Source: Arthrobacter sp. SLBN-83 (lineage in GTDB: Bacteria; Actinomycetota; Actinomycetes; Actinomycetales; Micrococcaceae). From it: a stretch of DNA of 64,000 bases. Positions 8,840 through 17,326 of the stretch are shown here, one piece after another (positions within the stretch are counted from its first letter, which is position 1; the number at the start of each line of letters is the position of its first letter). The notes under the pieces are model-generated. The model worked only from the letters and a program-made list of their open reading frames with translations. It was not told where the DNA came from and searched no databases. Where the stretch lies: contig NZ_VFMX01000001.1 of NCBI RefSeq assembly GCF_006715285.1, positions 3,906,001-3,970,000 on the forward strand, written 5' to 3'. The translations under genes and the position numbers were made by a program.

Positions 8840-9648
8840 TCAATGCCGCGGCGCTTCTTCACCACCGTTACCGGTGCCACCTAACACCGACCAGGGCAGC
8901 CGGTCCAGATGCAGGAGTGCCTGCGGCGTATGCCAGAGGACATTCTGCATCCATCGGCTTCCGAGTCCCCAACTTTCGAGTACCTGAATCTGGTGGCTGT
9001 AGGAGTAGGGAATCGAAGGAAAATCCGTCCCGAAGACGACTTTGTGGTACAGCCCAGCAAGGGTGTCTATGTAGCCGGGCGGGATCGGGGCGACCTGTTC
9101 CATGTAGGAGGTGCCCACCATGGTGGTGTCGAGGTAGACGTGGGGATGGTTAGCGGCAAGCTCGGCGAACTCGCGGTACTCCGGCAGGCCCGCGTGGGCG
9201 ATGATGAGCACCAGTTCGGGGTACCTCTTGATGAGTTCGCGGATGGGTTCGGGTCCTGTGTATTCGCCGGGGTGCGGACCGTTACCGCAGTGGATGACGA
9301 CCGGCGCAGCAGAGTCCTCGATGAGCTTCCAGGCCGGTGCAAGCCGAGAGTCCAAGGGAGAGAATCCTCCCACCTGGATGTGTACCTTGAAGATCCGGGC
9401 GCCTTGCTTCAAGCTCTCCGCGACGACGGTATCCACGCCTGGCTCTGGGTAGAACGTCGCGGAGTGGATGGCGTCAGCGTGGCTTGAGGCGAATGCTGCC
9501 GAGTAGTCGTTGAGCCACTGCGCCATGTTCTTCGGGATAGGGGCATGTTTTTCATGAAGGACTCCTGAGCTTCGGAAATGGATTGTGCGGGCTGGGCTTG
9601 CCCGGTCGGCTGGTGTGTCCACCATGGAAGCAGAGATGAATGCAGCCC
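8840..9648 (-). pseudogene. Amidohydrolase (PF04909-type), frameshifted and N-terminally degraded
   Basis: The bulk (HAPIPKNMAQWLNDYSAAF to the stop at 8840) is a metal-dependent amidohydrolase of the amidohydrolase_2 type: VVIHCGNGPHPGEYTG, LVLIIAHAGLPEY, HVYLDTTM and the closing FGTDFPSIPYSY motif, which carries the conserved Asp. The matching upstream piece (GLHSSLLPWWTHQP...EAQESF) is in a different frame, with the switch near 9550-9556. The expected N-terminal HxH metal motif was not found in any frame further upstream, so the enzyme is probably inactive. An ATG at 9625 in the main frame exists but reads nonsense before the domain. It sits between a broken epimerase and an intact aldo/keto reductase. 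Confidence 0.65.
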
Positions 9649-10191
9649 AGAAGGGCGGTATTCATTCGGGGAAACCGGGAGTAACCGGCCGCTCACATGG
9701 CGTCGCACGGAGCAAAGTCGACACACAACGCCATGCTGGGGAAAGAAGCGAAACCTAAGGCAAAGCAGGGAAAACTCTCGATATCTACCCGCCGGTACGC
9801 CGTCGCGCGACGTCTCCGTAAGTCACGCAGCCAGGCCCGGGTTCGCGCTTACTTGCCGAGTTCTCCCGGCCAATCGTCATCAGGACAGTGGGAAGGGACG
9901 GCTTGGCGATTATTCGCCCGGTGGCCATCACCAACCGCAGGCCAAAAATTTCTTTAGAAGTCCGCGCCTTGTTACGACGCTTCGCTGGGAAACACGCCCC
10001 TTTAGAAAGTCGGGCACTCCGCGAAAAGAAAAGTCTCGGGAGATCCCAACAGGAGCGGCAAATGCCTTCGAGGCCGGGACAGCGGCAGCGCCCGTGTCGC
10101 CATGCGGACGCCGACCCACAAGGGGCTGTTCTTCACATAGCGTGGGGGCAGGGGCGCAACTGTGCCCGGGACTGCAAGGCGGAGGACGAAC
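9649..10191. other. Non-coding gap of about 540 bases
   Basis: No reading frame here looks like a real gene; the frames that stay open have no domain signal and no ribosome site. The stretch holds the degraded 5' end of the minus-strand amidohydrolase and the upstream region of the plus-strand aldo/keto reductase (GGAGGA at 10181-10186). It is less GC-rich than its surroundings in places (for example around 9945-10035). No clear promoter or hairpin was identified. Confidence 0.5.
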
Positions 10192-11166
10192 ATGGATTAC
10201 ATAAAGCTCGGCAACACGGGCATGGACATCTCGCCCCTGGCACTGGGATGCATGACCTATGGGGATCCCGCGCGGGGTCCCCATCCGTGGACGCTGCCTG
10301 AAAGTGAAAGCCGGCCGCTGATCCGACAAGCCGTGGATGCCGGCATCAATTTCTTCGACACCGCGAACGTCTACTCCAACGGCTCCAGTGAGGAAATCGT
10401 GGGCAAGGCGCTGGCCGAGTTCACCCGTCGCGAGGAAATTGTGATTGCCACAAAGGTCCACGGCGTGATGCGACCCGGCCCGAACGGAAGGGGACTCTCG
10501 CGCAAGGCCATCTTCGCGGAGCTCGACGCCAGCCTGGCCCGGTTGGGGACGGACTATGTGGATCTGTACCAGATTCACCGTTGGGATCCTGCCACTCCCA
10601 TCGAGGAAACGCTTGAAGCCCTGCACGACGTCGTCAAGTCCGGCAAAGTCCGCTACATCGGGGCCTCCTCGATGGCCGCCTGGCAGTTTAGCAAGGCCCT
10701 GTACCTGCAGCAGATCCATGGGTGGGTCCGCTTCGTGACGATGCAGGACCACTACAACCTCGTCTACCGGGAGGAAGAACGCGAAATGTTCCCCCTCTGC
10801 GCCGACCAAAAGATCGGGGTTCTTCCCTGGAGTCCGCTGGCCCGCGGCAAACTGACCCGGGACTGGGACGAGAAAACCAACCGGTCGGAGAAGGACGAGT
10901 TCGGCAAGACGCTTTACAGCGCAGAAAGCGGTGACCGGGCGGTCGCGGACGCCGTGCGCGTTATCGCCGAACGCCGGGGAGTGTCCCGCGCCCAAGTGGC
11001 CTTGGCCTGGGTCCGCTCCAACAGTGTGGTCAGCGCGCCCATCGTCGGTGCGAGCAAGCCACAACATCTCCACGACGCTGTGAGCTCTCTCGAGCTAACG
11101 CTCACACCGGAGGAAAAGTCAGAACTCGAAAATCCGTACGTCCCACACGAAATCGCGGGATATTGA
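10192..11166 (+). CDS. Aldo/keto reductase
   Basis: This 324-residue NADPH-dependent oxidoreductase has the (beta/alpha)8 AKR fold. It opens with MDYIKLGNTGMDISPLALGCMTYG, then shows the catalytic tetrad segments: FFDTANVYSNGSSEE (Asp, Tyr), IVIATKVHG (Lys) and VDLYQIHRWD (His). The cofactor-binding tail is present: AWVRSNSVVSAPIVGASKPQHL. It is close to the AKR11/AKR13-like plant and bacterial group; the substrate is unknown. Start ATG 10192 has GGAGGA five bases upstream, rejecting an upstream in-frame start. A hairpin follows the stop. It may belong functionally with the broken epimerase and amidohydrolase, although on the other strand (inference). Confidence 0.92.
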   Translation: MDYIKLGNTGMDISPLALGCMTYGDPARGPHPWTLPESESRPLIRQAVDAGINFFDTANVYSNGSSEEIVGKALAEFTRREEIVIATKVHGVMRPGPNGRGLSRKAIFAELDASLARLGTDYVDLYQIHRWDPATPIEETLEALHDVVKSGKVRYIGASSMAAWQFSKALYLQQIHGWVRFVTMQDHYNLVYREEEREMFPLCADQKIGVLPWSPLARGKLTRDWDEKTNRSEKDEFGKTLYSAESGDRAVADAVRVIAERRGVSRAQVALAWVRSNSVVSAPIVGASKPQHLHDAVSSLELTLTPEEKSELENPYVPHEIAGY

Positions 11167-11176
11167 TCTTCCGGTA

Positions 11177-11226
11177 AAGGAACCCGCCTCGCGTCGGCAC
11201 CCCACGAATGCCGAGGCTGGTTCCTT
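11177..11226. terminator. Hairpin after the aldo/keto reductase
   Basis: Outer arms AAGGAACC (11177-11184) and GGTTCCTT (11219-11226) pair perfectly. Inside, GCCT pairs with AGGC and CGGCA with TGCCG, with a small bulge. It lies 11 bases after the reductase stop codon and acts as a likely factor-independent terminator. Confidence 0.65.
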
Positions 11227-11293
11227 AGAAACCGCGGGTACCACGCGGACACTGCGCGGGTGGCTTCCCGGGGTCGCTGGTAGGGTCTGCCTA

Positions 11294-11875
11294 ATGGATG
11301 CAGAATCGACCCCGGCCGGGCTCGTCCAGCGTGTCATCATAGTCCACGGGTACGAGTCGGCGCCGGACGCGAACTGGTTCCCCTGGCTCCAGCGCGAGCT
11401 TCAGTCAGCGAACGTGGACGTCTCGGTTGTTCCGCTCCCCGACCCGGATGACCCGGAGACAACAGCATGGGAGAACGCTGTAAGTCGGGCGCTTGGGGTG
11501 CCGGATGCGGGAACGGTGATGGTGGCCCACTCTTTAGGTGTGATCACCGCACTGCGGGTCCTGGCAGCCCTCCCGCAGCCGTGGCAGCTGGGCGGACTCG
11601 TCCTGGTAGCCGGGTTCATCGAACCGCTCAGCGCCTTGCCGGAACTTAATCGATACCTCGCAACGGGGGTGGAGGTCGAACGCCTGGCGGAGAGCATCCG
11701 CAAGCGGGCGGTCATCCGCTCAGAGACAGACCCGTTCGTTCCACCGGAAGCGTCGGACAAGATCGCCAGGCGCCTCCAGGCACGGCTGCTGGTCCACCCC
11801 GAAGCCGGACACTTCATGGCAGAAGACGGCGTCACAAGCTTCCCTACAGTGCTTGACCTGGTCCTGTCCCCCTAA
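11294..11875 (+). CDS. RBBP9/YdeN-family serine hydrolase
   Basis: This 193-residue alpha/beta hydrolase is of the short RBBP9/YdeN type. RVIIVHGYESAPDANWFPWL opens the fold. The nucleophile is in TVMVAHSLGV (Ser near residue 82), the acidic residue in SETDPFVPPEAS and the catalytic His in HPEAGHFMAEDG. No signal peptide, so cytosolic. Substrates of this family are mostly unknown. It stands alone between the aldo/keto reductase and the quercetin dioxygenase. No strong ribosome site precedes ATG 11294. Confidence 0.88.
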   Translation: MDAESTPAGLVQRVIIVHGYESAPDANWFPWLQRELQSANVDVSVVPLPDPDDPETTAWENAVSRALGVPDAGTVMVAHSLGVITALRVLAALPQPWQLGGLVLVAGFIEPLSALPELNRYLATGVEVERLAESIRKRAVIRSETDPFVPPEASDKIARRLQARLLVHPEAGHFMAEDGVTSFPTVLDLVLSP

Positions 11876-12152
11876 CGGGGTTCCCCTGTCCATTTCTCAA
11901 TCCGTTGCCCGGCGAAATTCCCAACCGACCGAGGGTGGCGCTGCCTGCTGGTTCTGCGGGCCATCAGGCCAGGACGGCGGGGCGTAGCTGTCCACCCGCA
12001 TCAACGTAAGCATGGCCCCGCTCCCGCGAGTGCAACGAGGCAGGAACGTTCGGCTTTCATCCATTGGAATAGGTACTCGTGGCCCGACCGGGGAGCAGAA
12101 ATGATGTAGCTCACGCTCCGGCAAGGGCCGGCCGACTGGAAAGAAGGAAACC

Positions 12153-13223
12153 ATGTCCCTCAGCGTTGAGGAAATGAACAAGCAACTCCCGGTGGCCAAC
12201 ATGCTGCCCGGCGAGGCAGTCCCGTATTGCATGGCGTCGGGCGAAGGAACACGGTACGAAATCAACGGCCAACTGGTGACCGTCATCGCCCGCGCCGCAG
12301 ATACTGGCGGCATCTTCAGCGCTGCTTACGTTTCCGGCGGCATGGGGGCTGAATCCCCTTTTGTCAGTCACAGCATCGAGCACAAGACGCTCTACGTCTT
12401 CGACGGAATCCTGCACGTCTGGCTGCCTGGTGAGAGCAGGATCCTCACCCCGGGCGATTCGGTGGTCATCCCCCCGAACACCCCGCACGCTTACCGCATG
12501 GCCAGCCACTACACCCGCTTCCTGAACTGGATGACCCCCGGCGGCGGCGAAAAGTACTACGAGCGGGTGGGCACGCCCATCGACTCCCACGTCCCGCCCG
12601 TACGGCCCGGGCACCAAGCCAGCCGGCAGGAGCAGGCCGAGGTGGGCGCCGAGTTCGGCATCACCTTCCCGGACGTTGAGCGCGTGCCGCCCTCTTTCAA
12701 GCACGACGCCGGCCTGCCACCCACCCAGAGCCCTTATTTCCTGAGTGCCGGCGAGGGTGAGCGGATGGTCAGCTACCAGACCATGTTCACATACCTGTCC
12801 CGGCCAGCCAACACCGGATCCAACTACTTCGCCGTCCACACCAAAGGCGCGAAATCCCCCTACATTCCGCTGCACTTCCACTCCCAGCACACCGAAAACT
12901 TCCTTTGCACGGAGGGCCGGATGTGGCTCTACGCGAACGGCCGGGAGATGCTCCTGACCAAGGGCGACTTCGTGCACGCCCCCGCGGGGACCATTCACTC
13001 GTTCGCGCTCGATGCCCACAACACCCAGATGGTGGGGTTCCTGACGCCGTCGGTGTTCAACGGGTTCTTCGAGTACTTCAACGAGCCCACCGAGGACTAC
13101 ATGTACACCGAGGGTGGCGAGCCCTACATGGACATGGAAGGCTTCGGCCGCGCCCAGGCCGAGATGGACCTGACCGTCGTGGGCCCGCCTCCACAGCGCC
13201 GCGCAGCCCTGGACATCCCGTAA
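12153..13223 (+). CDS. Quercetin 2,3-dioxygenase (bicupin)
   Basis: This 356-residue cytosolic bicupin has an N-terminal cupin with VSHSIEHKTLYVFDGILHVW and PGDSVVIPPNTPHAY. The C-terminal cupin has LHFHSQHTENFLCTEGRMWL and KGDFVHAPAGTIHSF, giving the His-x-His, Glu and distal His metal ligands. Length and order match bacterial quercetinases, which open the C-ring of quercetin with O2, releasing CO and the depside 2-protocatechuoyl-phloroglucinol carboxylate. GAAGGA precedes ATG 12153. The gene is convergent with the FAD monooxygenase/FAH/rhamnosidase cluster, which supplies quercetin from glycosides and would process the products. A terminator follows. A pirin-type regulator role is unlikely given the length and family resemblance. 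Confidence 0.88.
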   Translation: MSLSVEEMNKQLPVANMLPGEAVPYCMASGEGTRYEINGQLVTVIARAADTGGIFSAAYVSGGMGAESPFVSHSIEHKTLYVFDGILHVWLPGESRILTPGDSVVIPPNTPHAYRMASHYTRFLNWMTPGGGEKYYERVGTPIDSHVPPVRPGHQASRQEQAEVGAEFGITFPDVERVPPSFKHDAGLPPTQSPYFLSAGEGERMVSYQTMFTYLSRPANTGSNYFAVHTKGAKSPYIPLHFHSQHTENFLCTEGRMWLYANGREMLLTKGDFVHAPAGTIHSFALDAHNTQMVGFLTPSVFNGFFEYFNEPTEDYMYTEGGEPYMDMEGFGRAQAEMDLTVVGPPPQRRAALDIP

Positions 13224-13243
13224 GGACGTACTCCAAATGCTTG

Positions 13244-13275
13244 AGGCCCGGACTTCCGAAAGGAAATCCGGGCCT
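13244..13275 (+). terminator. Terminator of the quercetinase gene
   Basis: AGGCCCGGACTTCC (13244-13257) pairs with GGAAATCCGGGCCT (13262-13275) with one mismatch and a 4-base loop, followed by TCTGGTCTTAAAA. It lies 20 bases after the quercetinase stop. Confidence 0.75.
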
Positions 13276-13294
13276 TCTGGTCTTAAAACACCCA

Positions 13295-13352
13295 TCGATT
13301 GCTGAGTAGATGCCGTTACGGAGCCCCAAAACGGCGTTTTCTCAGCAATCGA
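13295..13352. repeat. Large nested inverted repeat between convergent genes
   Basis: The outer arms TCGATTGCTGAG (13295-13306) and CTCAGCAATCGA (13341-13352) are perfect complements. Inside them GCCGTT (13312-13317) pairs with AACGGC (about 13330-13335). The structure could terminate transcription arriving from the minus-strand cluster or be a dispersed palindromic (REP-like) element. It directly abuts the 3' end of the DUF3500 gene. Confidence 0.6.
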
Positions 13353-13363
13353 CGGTGGGCGGG

Positions 13364-14599
13364 TCAGGGGGTGGCTTGCCGTACAAGTTCGCGGCCGTAG
13401 TCGTTGCCGTTGGGGGTTCGTACCACTGTGTGCATGTGGAACGGGGCAGGTTGATCGTTGCTGAGGAACACGCCGGTGTGATGGTCCAGTTCCAGGATGA
13501 CCACGGGGCTTTGCAGGCGGAAGTAGAAGGCCTCATCTTCCTGCCAGCCACCAATCCAGCTGAAGAAGGTCTCGTCATAGTGTTCCCGGATTTCCCGGCG
13601 GCGCGCCGCGCGGGGACCATCAGGCAGGTAGGCGATGAAATCGTCCACCATGGCCTCCAGCAGGGCGCGCGCCCGGGAGGGCATGTCGCTGACGCGGATT
13701 CCTTCGTAGGGAATCACCCTGTTGTCCTGGAAGCAACCGCCCAGGTGCCGTTCATCGCCCGGGTGGAGGCGGCCTTCGGGCATCGCCGGGTCCACCATCG
13801 AGGCATACACAACAGCATGTCCCCGCAGCTCAGCCGGGAGGGCCTCCATCAGCTGCCGCGCCAGGGAAATGCGCTCCTTGAACACTTTCACGCCCCGGTG
13901 CGGGCCGGCGTCGATCATGTCCGGTTCGGCCCCCATGAACACCGGCGAGATGACCAGTTGCGTGCCTGCCACCAGGCAGTTCAGCGCCGCGTGGTGTCCA
14001 AAAAGCTGCCACCCCCACGGTTCCCTCTCCGACGGCTCGCCGTAAAGGGCGAAGTTGTAGCTGAACTCGTTCATGAGCAACGGCAGTTCCACGAGGTCGC
14101 CCAGGAAACCGTTGATCCGCATCAGGTTCCGCACCAGTTCGAATCCCTGCGGGCTCAATGAAGCTTCCACCATGCCCAGGACAGCATCGCGGACGGGAAG
14201 CTCCAGCTCGTCCAGGCGCAGCCCCGTATCGTGCTGCAGAAACTCGGGGTTGGCCCAGCTCTGCCATTCGGGCGCGTCCACCGCGTACCGGAGCTTCCGT
14301 GCCTGCTCGGCACTCACGGCGCCAAGCAGCTTCCGTGCCGCAGCTGTCATCTCCGCCGTCGGCGCTTCCTCGCCCGGCCTCGCCGTAGCCAGCCGGTACA
14401 GGCCCTCCCGCCGGACGCCGTCGCTGGTGATCCCGACAAAGGGCTGGGGGTACAGCTTCTGCCAGCCTTCGATCATTGGTCCCGCGAAGGGGTCACTTTT
14501 GGCCGCTTCGGCGTACTCCCGGGCTTTTAGGCCCCGGATATCCGCCACGCGCGGGTGGTCCGGGGGGAAAAGGAAGTCACGGAATGACGGCGTCGACAC
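13364..14599 (-). CDS. DUF3500 family protein, possible missing enzyme of the aromatic pathway
   Basis: This 411-residue protein is of a family known only by its DUF number. Conserved-looking segments are: LFGHHAALNCLVAGTQLVISP (two His), SPVFMGAEPDMIDAGPHRG, ERHLGGCFQDNRVIPYEGI, a YDETFFSWIGG segment and, near the C-terminus, VVILELDHHTGVFL followed by PAPFHMHTVVRTPNGNDYG. The repeated His pairs look like candidate metal ligands. There is no signal peptide. The start is GTG 14599 with CAGGAG six bases upstream, so it overlaps the end of the FAD monooxygenase by 23 bases and is translationally coupled to it. As the only unassigned product of the FAH-monooxygenase-DUF3500 unit it is a candidate for a missing step, such as ring opening or decarboxylation (inference only). 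Confidence 0.85.
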   Translation of the reverse strand: MSTPSFRDFLFPPDHPRVADIRGLKAREYAEAAKSDPFAGPMIEGWQKLYPQPFVGITSDGVRREGLYRLATARPGEEAPTAEMTAAARKLLGAVSAEQARKLRYAVDAPEWQSWANPEFLQHDTGLRLDELELPVRDAVLGMVEASLSPQGFELVRNLMRINGFLGDLVELPLLMNEFSYNFALYGEPSEREPWGWQLFGHHAALNCLVAGTQLVISPVFMGAEPDMIDAGPHRGVKVFKERISLARQLMEALPAELRGHAVVYASMVDPAMPEGRLHPGDERHLGGCFQDNRVIPYEGIRVSDMPSRARALLEAMVDDFIAYLPDGPRAARRREIREHYDETFFSWIGGWQEDEAFYFRLQSPVVILELDHHTGVFLSNDQPAPFHMHTVVRTPNGNDYGRELVRQATP

Positions 14600-16373
14600 G
14601 GGCGCTCCTGGTTGTCTCGGATGAAGCTGCTGTTTCAGGTGATGCGGCTTGTTCGGCTGCTGAAGGGCCAACCAGCGGGGAACGGGCCCACCCTGCGGCA
14701 ACGGACAAGGCGGCGGCTGCCTTCGCCGCGGAGCTGCCCCGCCAGGCCACGTGCTGGTCCGGGCGGACCAGCACGGCGTTGGCGCCCCATACCTGGGAAA
14801 GGTGCGTCCCGTCGTCGGAAGGGCCGACGGCGGCGACGGTCACCGGAATGCCTTGCCGGGCACCTGCCGCCAGGACCGGGGCGAACACCTCGTCCGCCGG
14901 CGCCCCGCCCAAGGATCCGGAATCTGCCAGCAGGGTGAATCCGTTGCTCAACAGGCTGTACAGGGAGACCGAGTCCGCCAGCCAGGCGTGCGGCAGCAGG
15001 GCTCCCGGGTTGGCGGAAGGAACATAATGGATGGGGTCCTCCTCCGGACGCGGCAGGCCGTCCGGCACCACCACCGGCGAGCCGCCGTAGTCATATCCGA
15101 GCACGAGGCCCAGGGAGTCGAATTCGCTCTGCTTTACGGCTAGTGCCTGGTACGCCGCCTGCCGGGCGGCTTCCCCGGTTGGCCCCGCGAACCCCAGGTC
15201 CGGATCCGCGAAGTGGTAGGCCAGCGCCTTGCCGTTCTCCGCTGCGTCGCGGATAGTCCGCGCTGCCACGGGCCTGCGTTCGGCCCCGTAGCTGGCAAGG
15301 AGTCCAGGACCAGCCCATCCCTTGATGGTGGCGGCCAGCTTCCAGGCGAGGTTGGCCGCATCGCCGATGCAGGTGTTGAAGCCGTGGCCGCCCCAAGGCG
15401 GGTTGAGGTGCGCGGCGTCCCCCACCAGGAAGATGTTGCCCCTGCCGTATTCGGGAGCCAGCAGCATGCGGGCGGTCCAGGGATCGGTGGCCACCACGTC
15501 GATGTCCACATCGGCACCGACCAATGAGCGGACCATCAAGGCGGCGTCCTCCATGCCCACGGCGACGGAAGGGTCAACACCCTGGACGATGGCCCACCAG
15601 GTACCGTCGAGGTCCATCGGCCCCACCATCCCCGAGGTCTGCGAACCCACCACCCAATACTGCACCGCCGGGTCCAGCGCAATTGCCGAAGCCAGTGACT
15701 GCGAGCGGAAAAGGATGCTGATATTCGATAGCTCCGCGGAGCCGCCCTCCAGGCGCAACCCCAGGCTGCGGCGCACGGCGGAGGAACCGCCGTCGGCCCC
15801 AACGACGTATGTGGCAGCGATGGTGCGCAAGGCGCCTGCGGCATCGGTGACGACGACGGCATAGGGCGCCCCGGCGTCGGGACCTGCGGCCCCCAGAACG
15901 TCTGTGACGGACCAGCCGGTCACGAAGGTCACCAGCGGATTTCCCGCGACGGCGGCGCGGAGCACCTCTTCGAGGACGGGCTGCGGAACCTGCTGCCCGC
16001 ACTCGGGCTGCGGCCCATAGCGGCCCGGGACCAGCTGGAAGGCGTTCCGGAACCGACGCAGCTGGTGCGCTGCGGGACCGGTCAGGCCGGTGCAGAAGAT
16101 GACGTCCTGCGCGTATTCCACGGGCAGCGGCGAGGCATCCCTGAGCGCGCCGGCCAGGCCCAGTCGGCGCAGGTGCGTCATGGTGCGGGCGTTGGTGGTC
16201 TTGGCCCGCGGCCGGGTGGGGTCCACGCTGGTCCGAGGTTCCACGACGGTACTGGCGACGCCGCGCGAGGCGAGGTCCAGCGCCAGGAACAGGCCGCTGG
16301 GGCCGCCCCCGGCAATGAGGACCTGCACCTCCCCGGGGATGTCCGCGGCGGAGGCGTTATGAAGGGTGCTCAT
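14577..16373 (-). CDS. FAD-dependent aromatic-ring monooxygenase
   Basis: This 598-residue flavoprotein hydroxylase is of the phenol/resorcinol/MhpA class. It carries EVQVLIAGGGPSGLFLALDLA (FAD-binding GxGxxG, near residue 15), the arginine-rich strand with RAKTTNARTM, GADGGSSAVRR (the DG motif) and FLVGDAAHLNPPWGGHGFN (the GD motif), plus a C-terminal thioredoxin-like domain typical of the larger members. It should add a hydroxyl group to a phenolic ring using NAD(P)H and O2. Start ATG 16373 overlaps the FAH gene stop by one base (TGATG), and its end overlaps the DUF3500 start. In this context the substrate could be phloroglucinol or its carboxylate, released from quercetin (inference). Confidence 0.9.
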   Translation of the reverse strand: MSTLHNASAADIPGEVQVLIAGGGPSGLFLALDLASRGVASTVVEPRTSVDPTRPRAKTTNARTMTHLRRLGLAGALRDASPLPVEYAQDVIFCTGLTGPAAHQLRRFRNAFQLVPGRYGPQPECGQQVPQPVLEEVLRAAVAGNPLVTFVTGWSVTDVLGAAGPDAGAPYAVVVTDAAGALRTIAATYVVGADGGSSAVRRSLGLRLEGGSAELSNISILFRSQSLASAIALDPAVQYWVVGSQTSGMVGPMDLDGTWWAIVQGVDPSVAVGMEDAALMVRSLVGADVDIDVVATDPWTARMLLAPEYGRGNIFLVGDAAHLNPPWGGHGFNTCIGDAANLAWKLAATIKGWAGPGLLASYGAERRPVAARTIRDAAENGKALAYHFADPDLGFAGPTGEAARQAAYQALAVKQSEFDSLGLVLGYDYGGSPVVVPDGLPRPEEDPIHYVPSANPGALLPHAWLADSVSLYSLLSNGFTLLADSGSLGGAPADEVFAPVLAAGARQGIPVTVAAVGPSDDGTHLSQVWGANAVLVRPDQHVAWRGSSAAKAAAALSVAAGWARSPLVGPSAAEQAASPETAASSETTRSARVDAVIP

Positions 16374-17269
16374 CAGGCACGGCTCCGGAGGGAAAGATCG
16401 CCCACAGGGGTGGTGAGGGTGCCCAGCTTCTCGATCTCCACCTCGACAGTGTCGCCCGGCTGGAGGAGCCATTGGGGGGTGCGGGCATAACCCACGCCTT
16501 CCGGTGTCCCGGTGGCGATGACGTCGCCCGGGTGCAGCGTGAAGGTCTGGCTGATGAACGAGATGATGGCCGGGACGGAAAAGATCATGTCCCGGGTGTT
16601 GCCGTTCTGGGCTTCAGTGCCGTTCACGAGTGTGCGGACCTGGAGCCCGTCGCGGAGGTCGCCCACCTCGTCGCGGCTGACCAGAGGACCCAGTGGGCCG
16701 CTGAAGTCGCCGTTCTTGCCCAGGGTCCACTGCGAGGTGAGCTTTTGGGCCTTCCGGGAGGTGATGTCGTTGAAGGTGGAGTAGCCAAAAACAGCGTCGG
16801 CAGCTTCCGTCTCCCCAGCGGACTCGACGCGGCGGCCGATGTAGGCGGCCACTTCGCCCTCCCAGTCCAGGCCGGCTTCGCCTGCAGGAACAGGGACGGG
16901 CACGTTGCCAACGGACAGGGAGGCCGTCCAGCGGGCGAACAGGGTGGGGTAGGGCGGCAGTTCCTGGTCCTTGAAGCTCCCCTCGGCGACGTGCGCCTTG
17001 TAGTTCAGCCCCACGCAAATGACCCGTGCCGAGGCTGGGACGAGTGGCACCTCGGTGACGCTGCCCCGCCCCAGCCAGGCGCCGTCGTCGGACGCTTCCC
17101 TGCCGGCGCCGGACGCGTCCGTCGCGGCGGCAACCAGCGTTGCGGCCTTGTCCTGCCAGCCTTCCGCGTCAGCCCAGAATTCGGTGACGGTGGCGAGCGG
17201 AAGGATGCGGGAGCCGGCGAGCGCTGCTGCATAGGGTTCGCCGTTATGGGTGATGCCGATGAACTGCAT
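16373..17269 (-). CDS. Fumarylacetoacetate hydrolase family protein
   Basis: This 298-residue protein has the FAH beta-roll domain: VICVGLNYKAHVAEG, LDWEGEVAAYIGRR (acidic metal ligand segment), a GYSTFNDITSR(K)AQ segment, and the C-terminal FTLHPGDVIATGTPEGVGY. FAH-family enzymes hydrolyse C-C bonds or decarboxylate 1,3-diketo acids after aromatic ring opening. ATG 17269 has AAAGG six bases upstream; the stop overlaps the monooxygenase start. The pairing of a hydroxylase and an FAH enzyme normally brackets an extradiol or intradiol dioxygenase, which is not seen in this cluster. Confidence 0.92.
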   Translation of the reverse strand: MQFIGITHNGEPYAAALAGSRILPLATVTEFWADAEGWQDKAATLVAAATDASGAGREASDDGAWLGRGSVTEVPLVPASARVICVGLNYKAHVAEGSFKDQELPPYPTLFARWTASLSVGNVPVPVPAGEAGLDWEGEVAAYIGRRVESAGETEAADAVFGYSTFNDITSRKAQKLTSQWTLGKNGDFSGPLGPLVSRDEVGDLRDGLQVRTLVNGTEAQNGNTRDMIFSVPAIISFISQTFTLHPGDVIATGTPEGVGYARTPQWLLQPGDTVEVEIEKLGTLTTPVGDLSLRSRA

Positions 17270-17326
17270 GGATGGCCTTTCAGGTCTGTTTCCCGGGCGT
17301 CTGTAGTCCGGAGAAGTGGTGGGGAA

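Noticed and set aside
9578..10204. A 208-codon plus-strand frame before the aldo/keto reductase
   Set aside because: It overlaps the real reductase start in another frame, has no family resemblance and no ribosome site.
12111..13295. A 394-codon frame antisense to the quercetinase
   Set aside because: It is a shadow of a gene with two complete cupin motifs.
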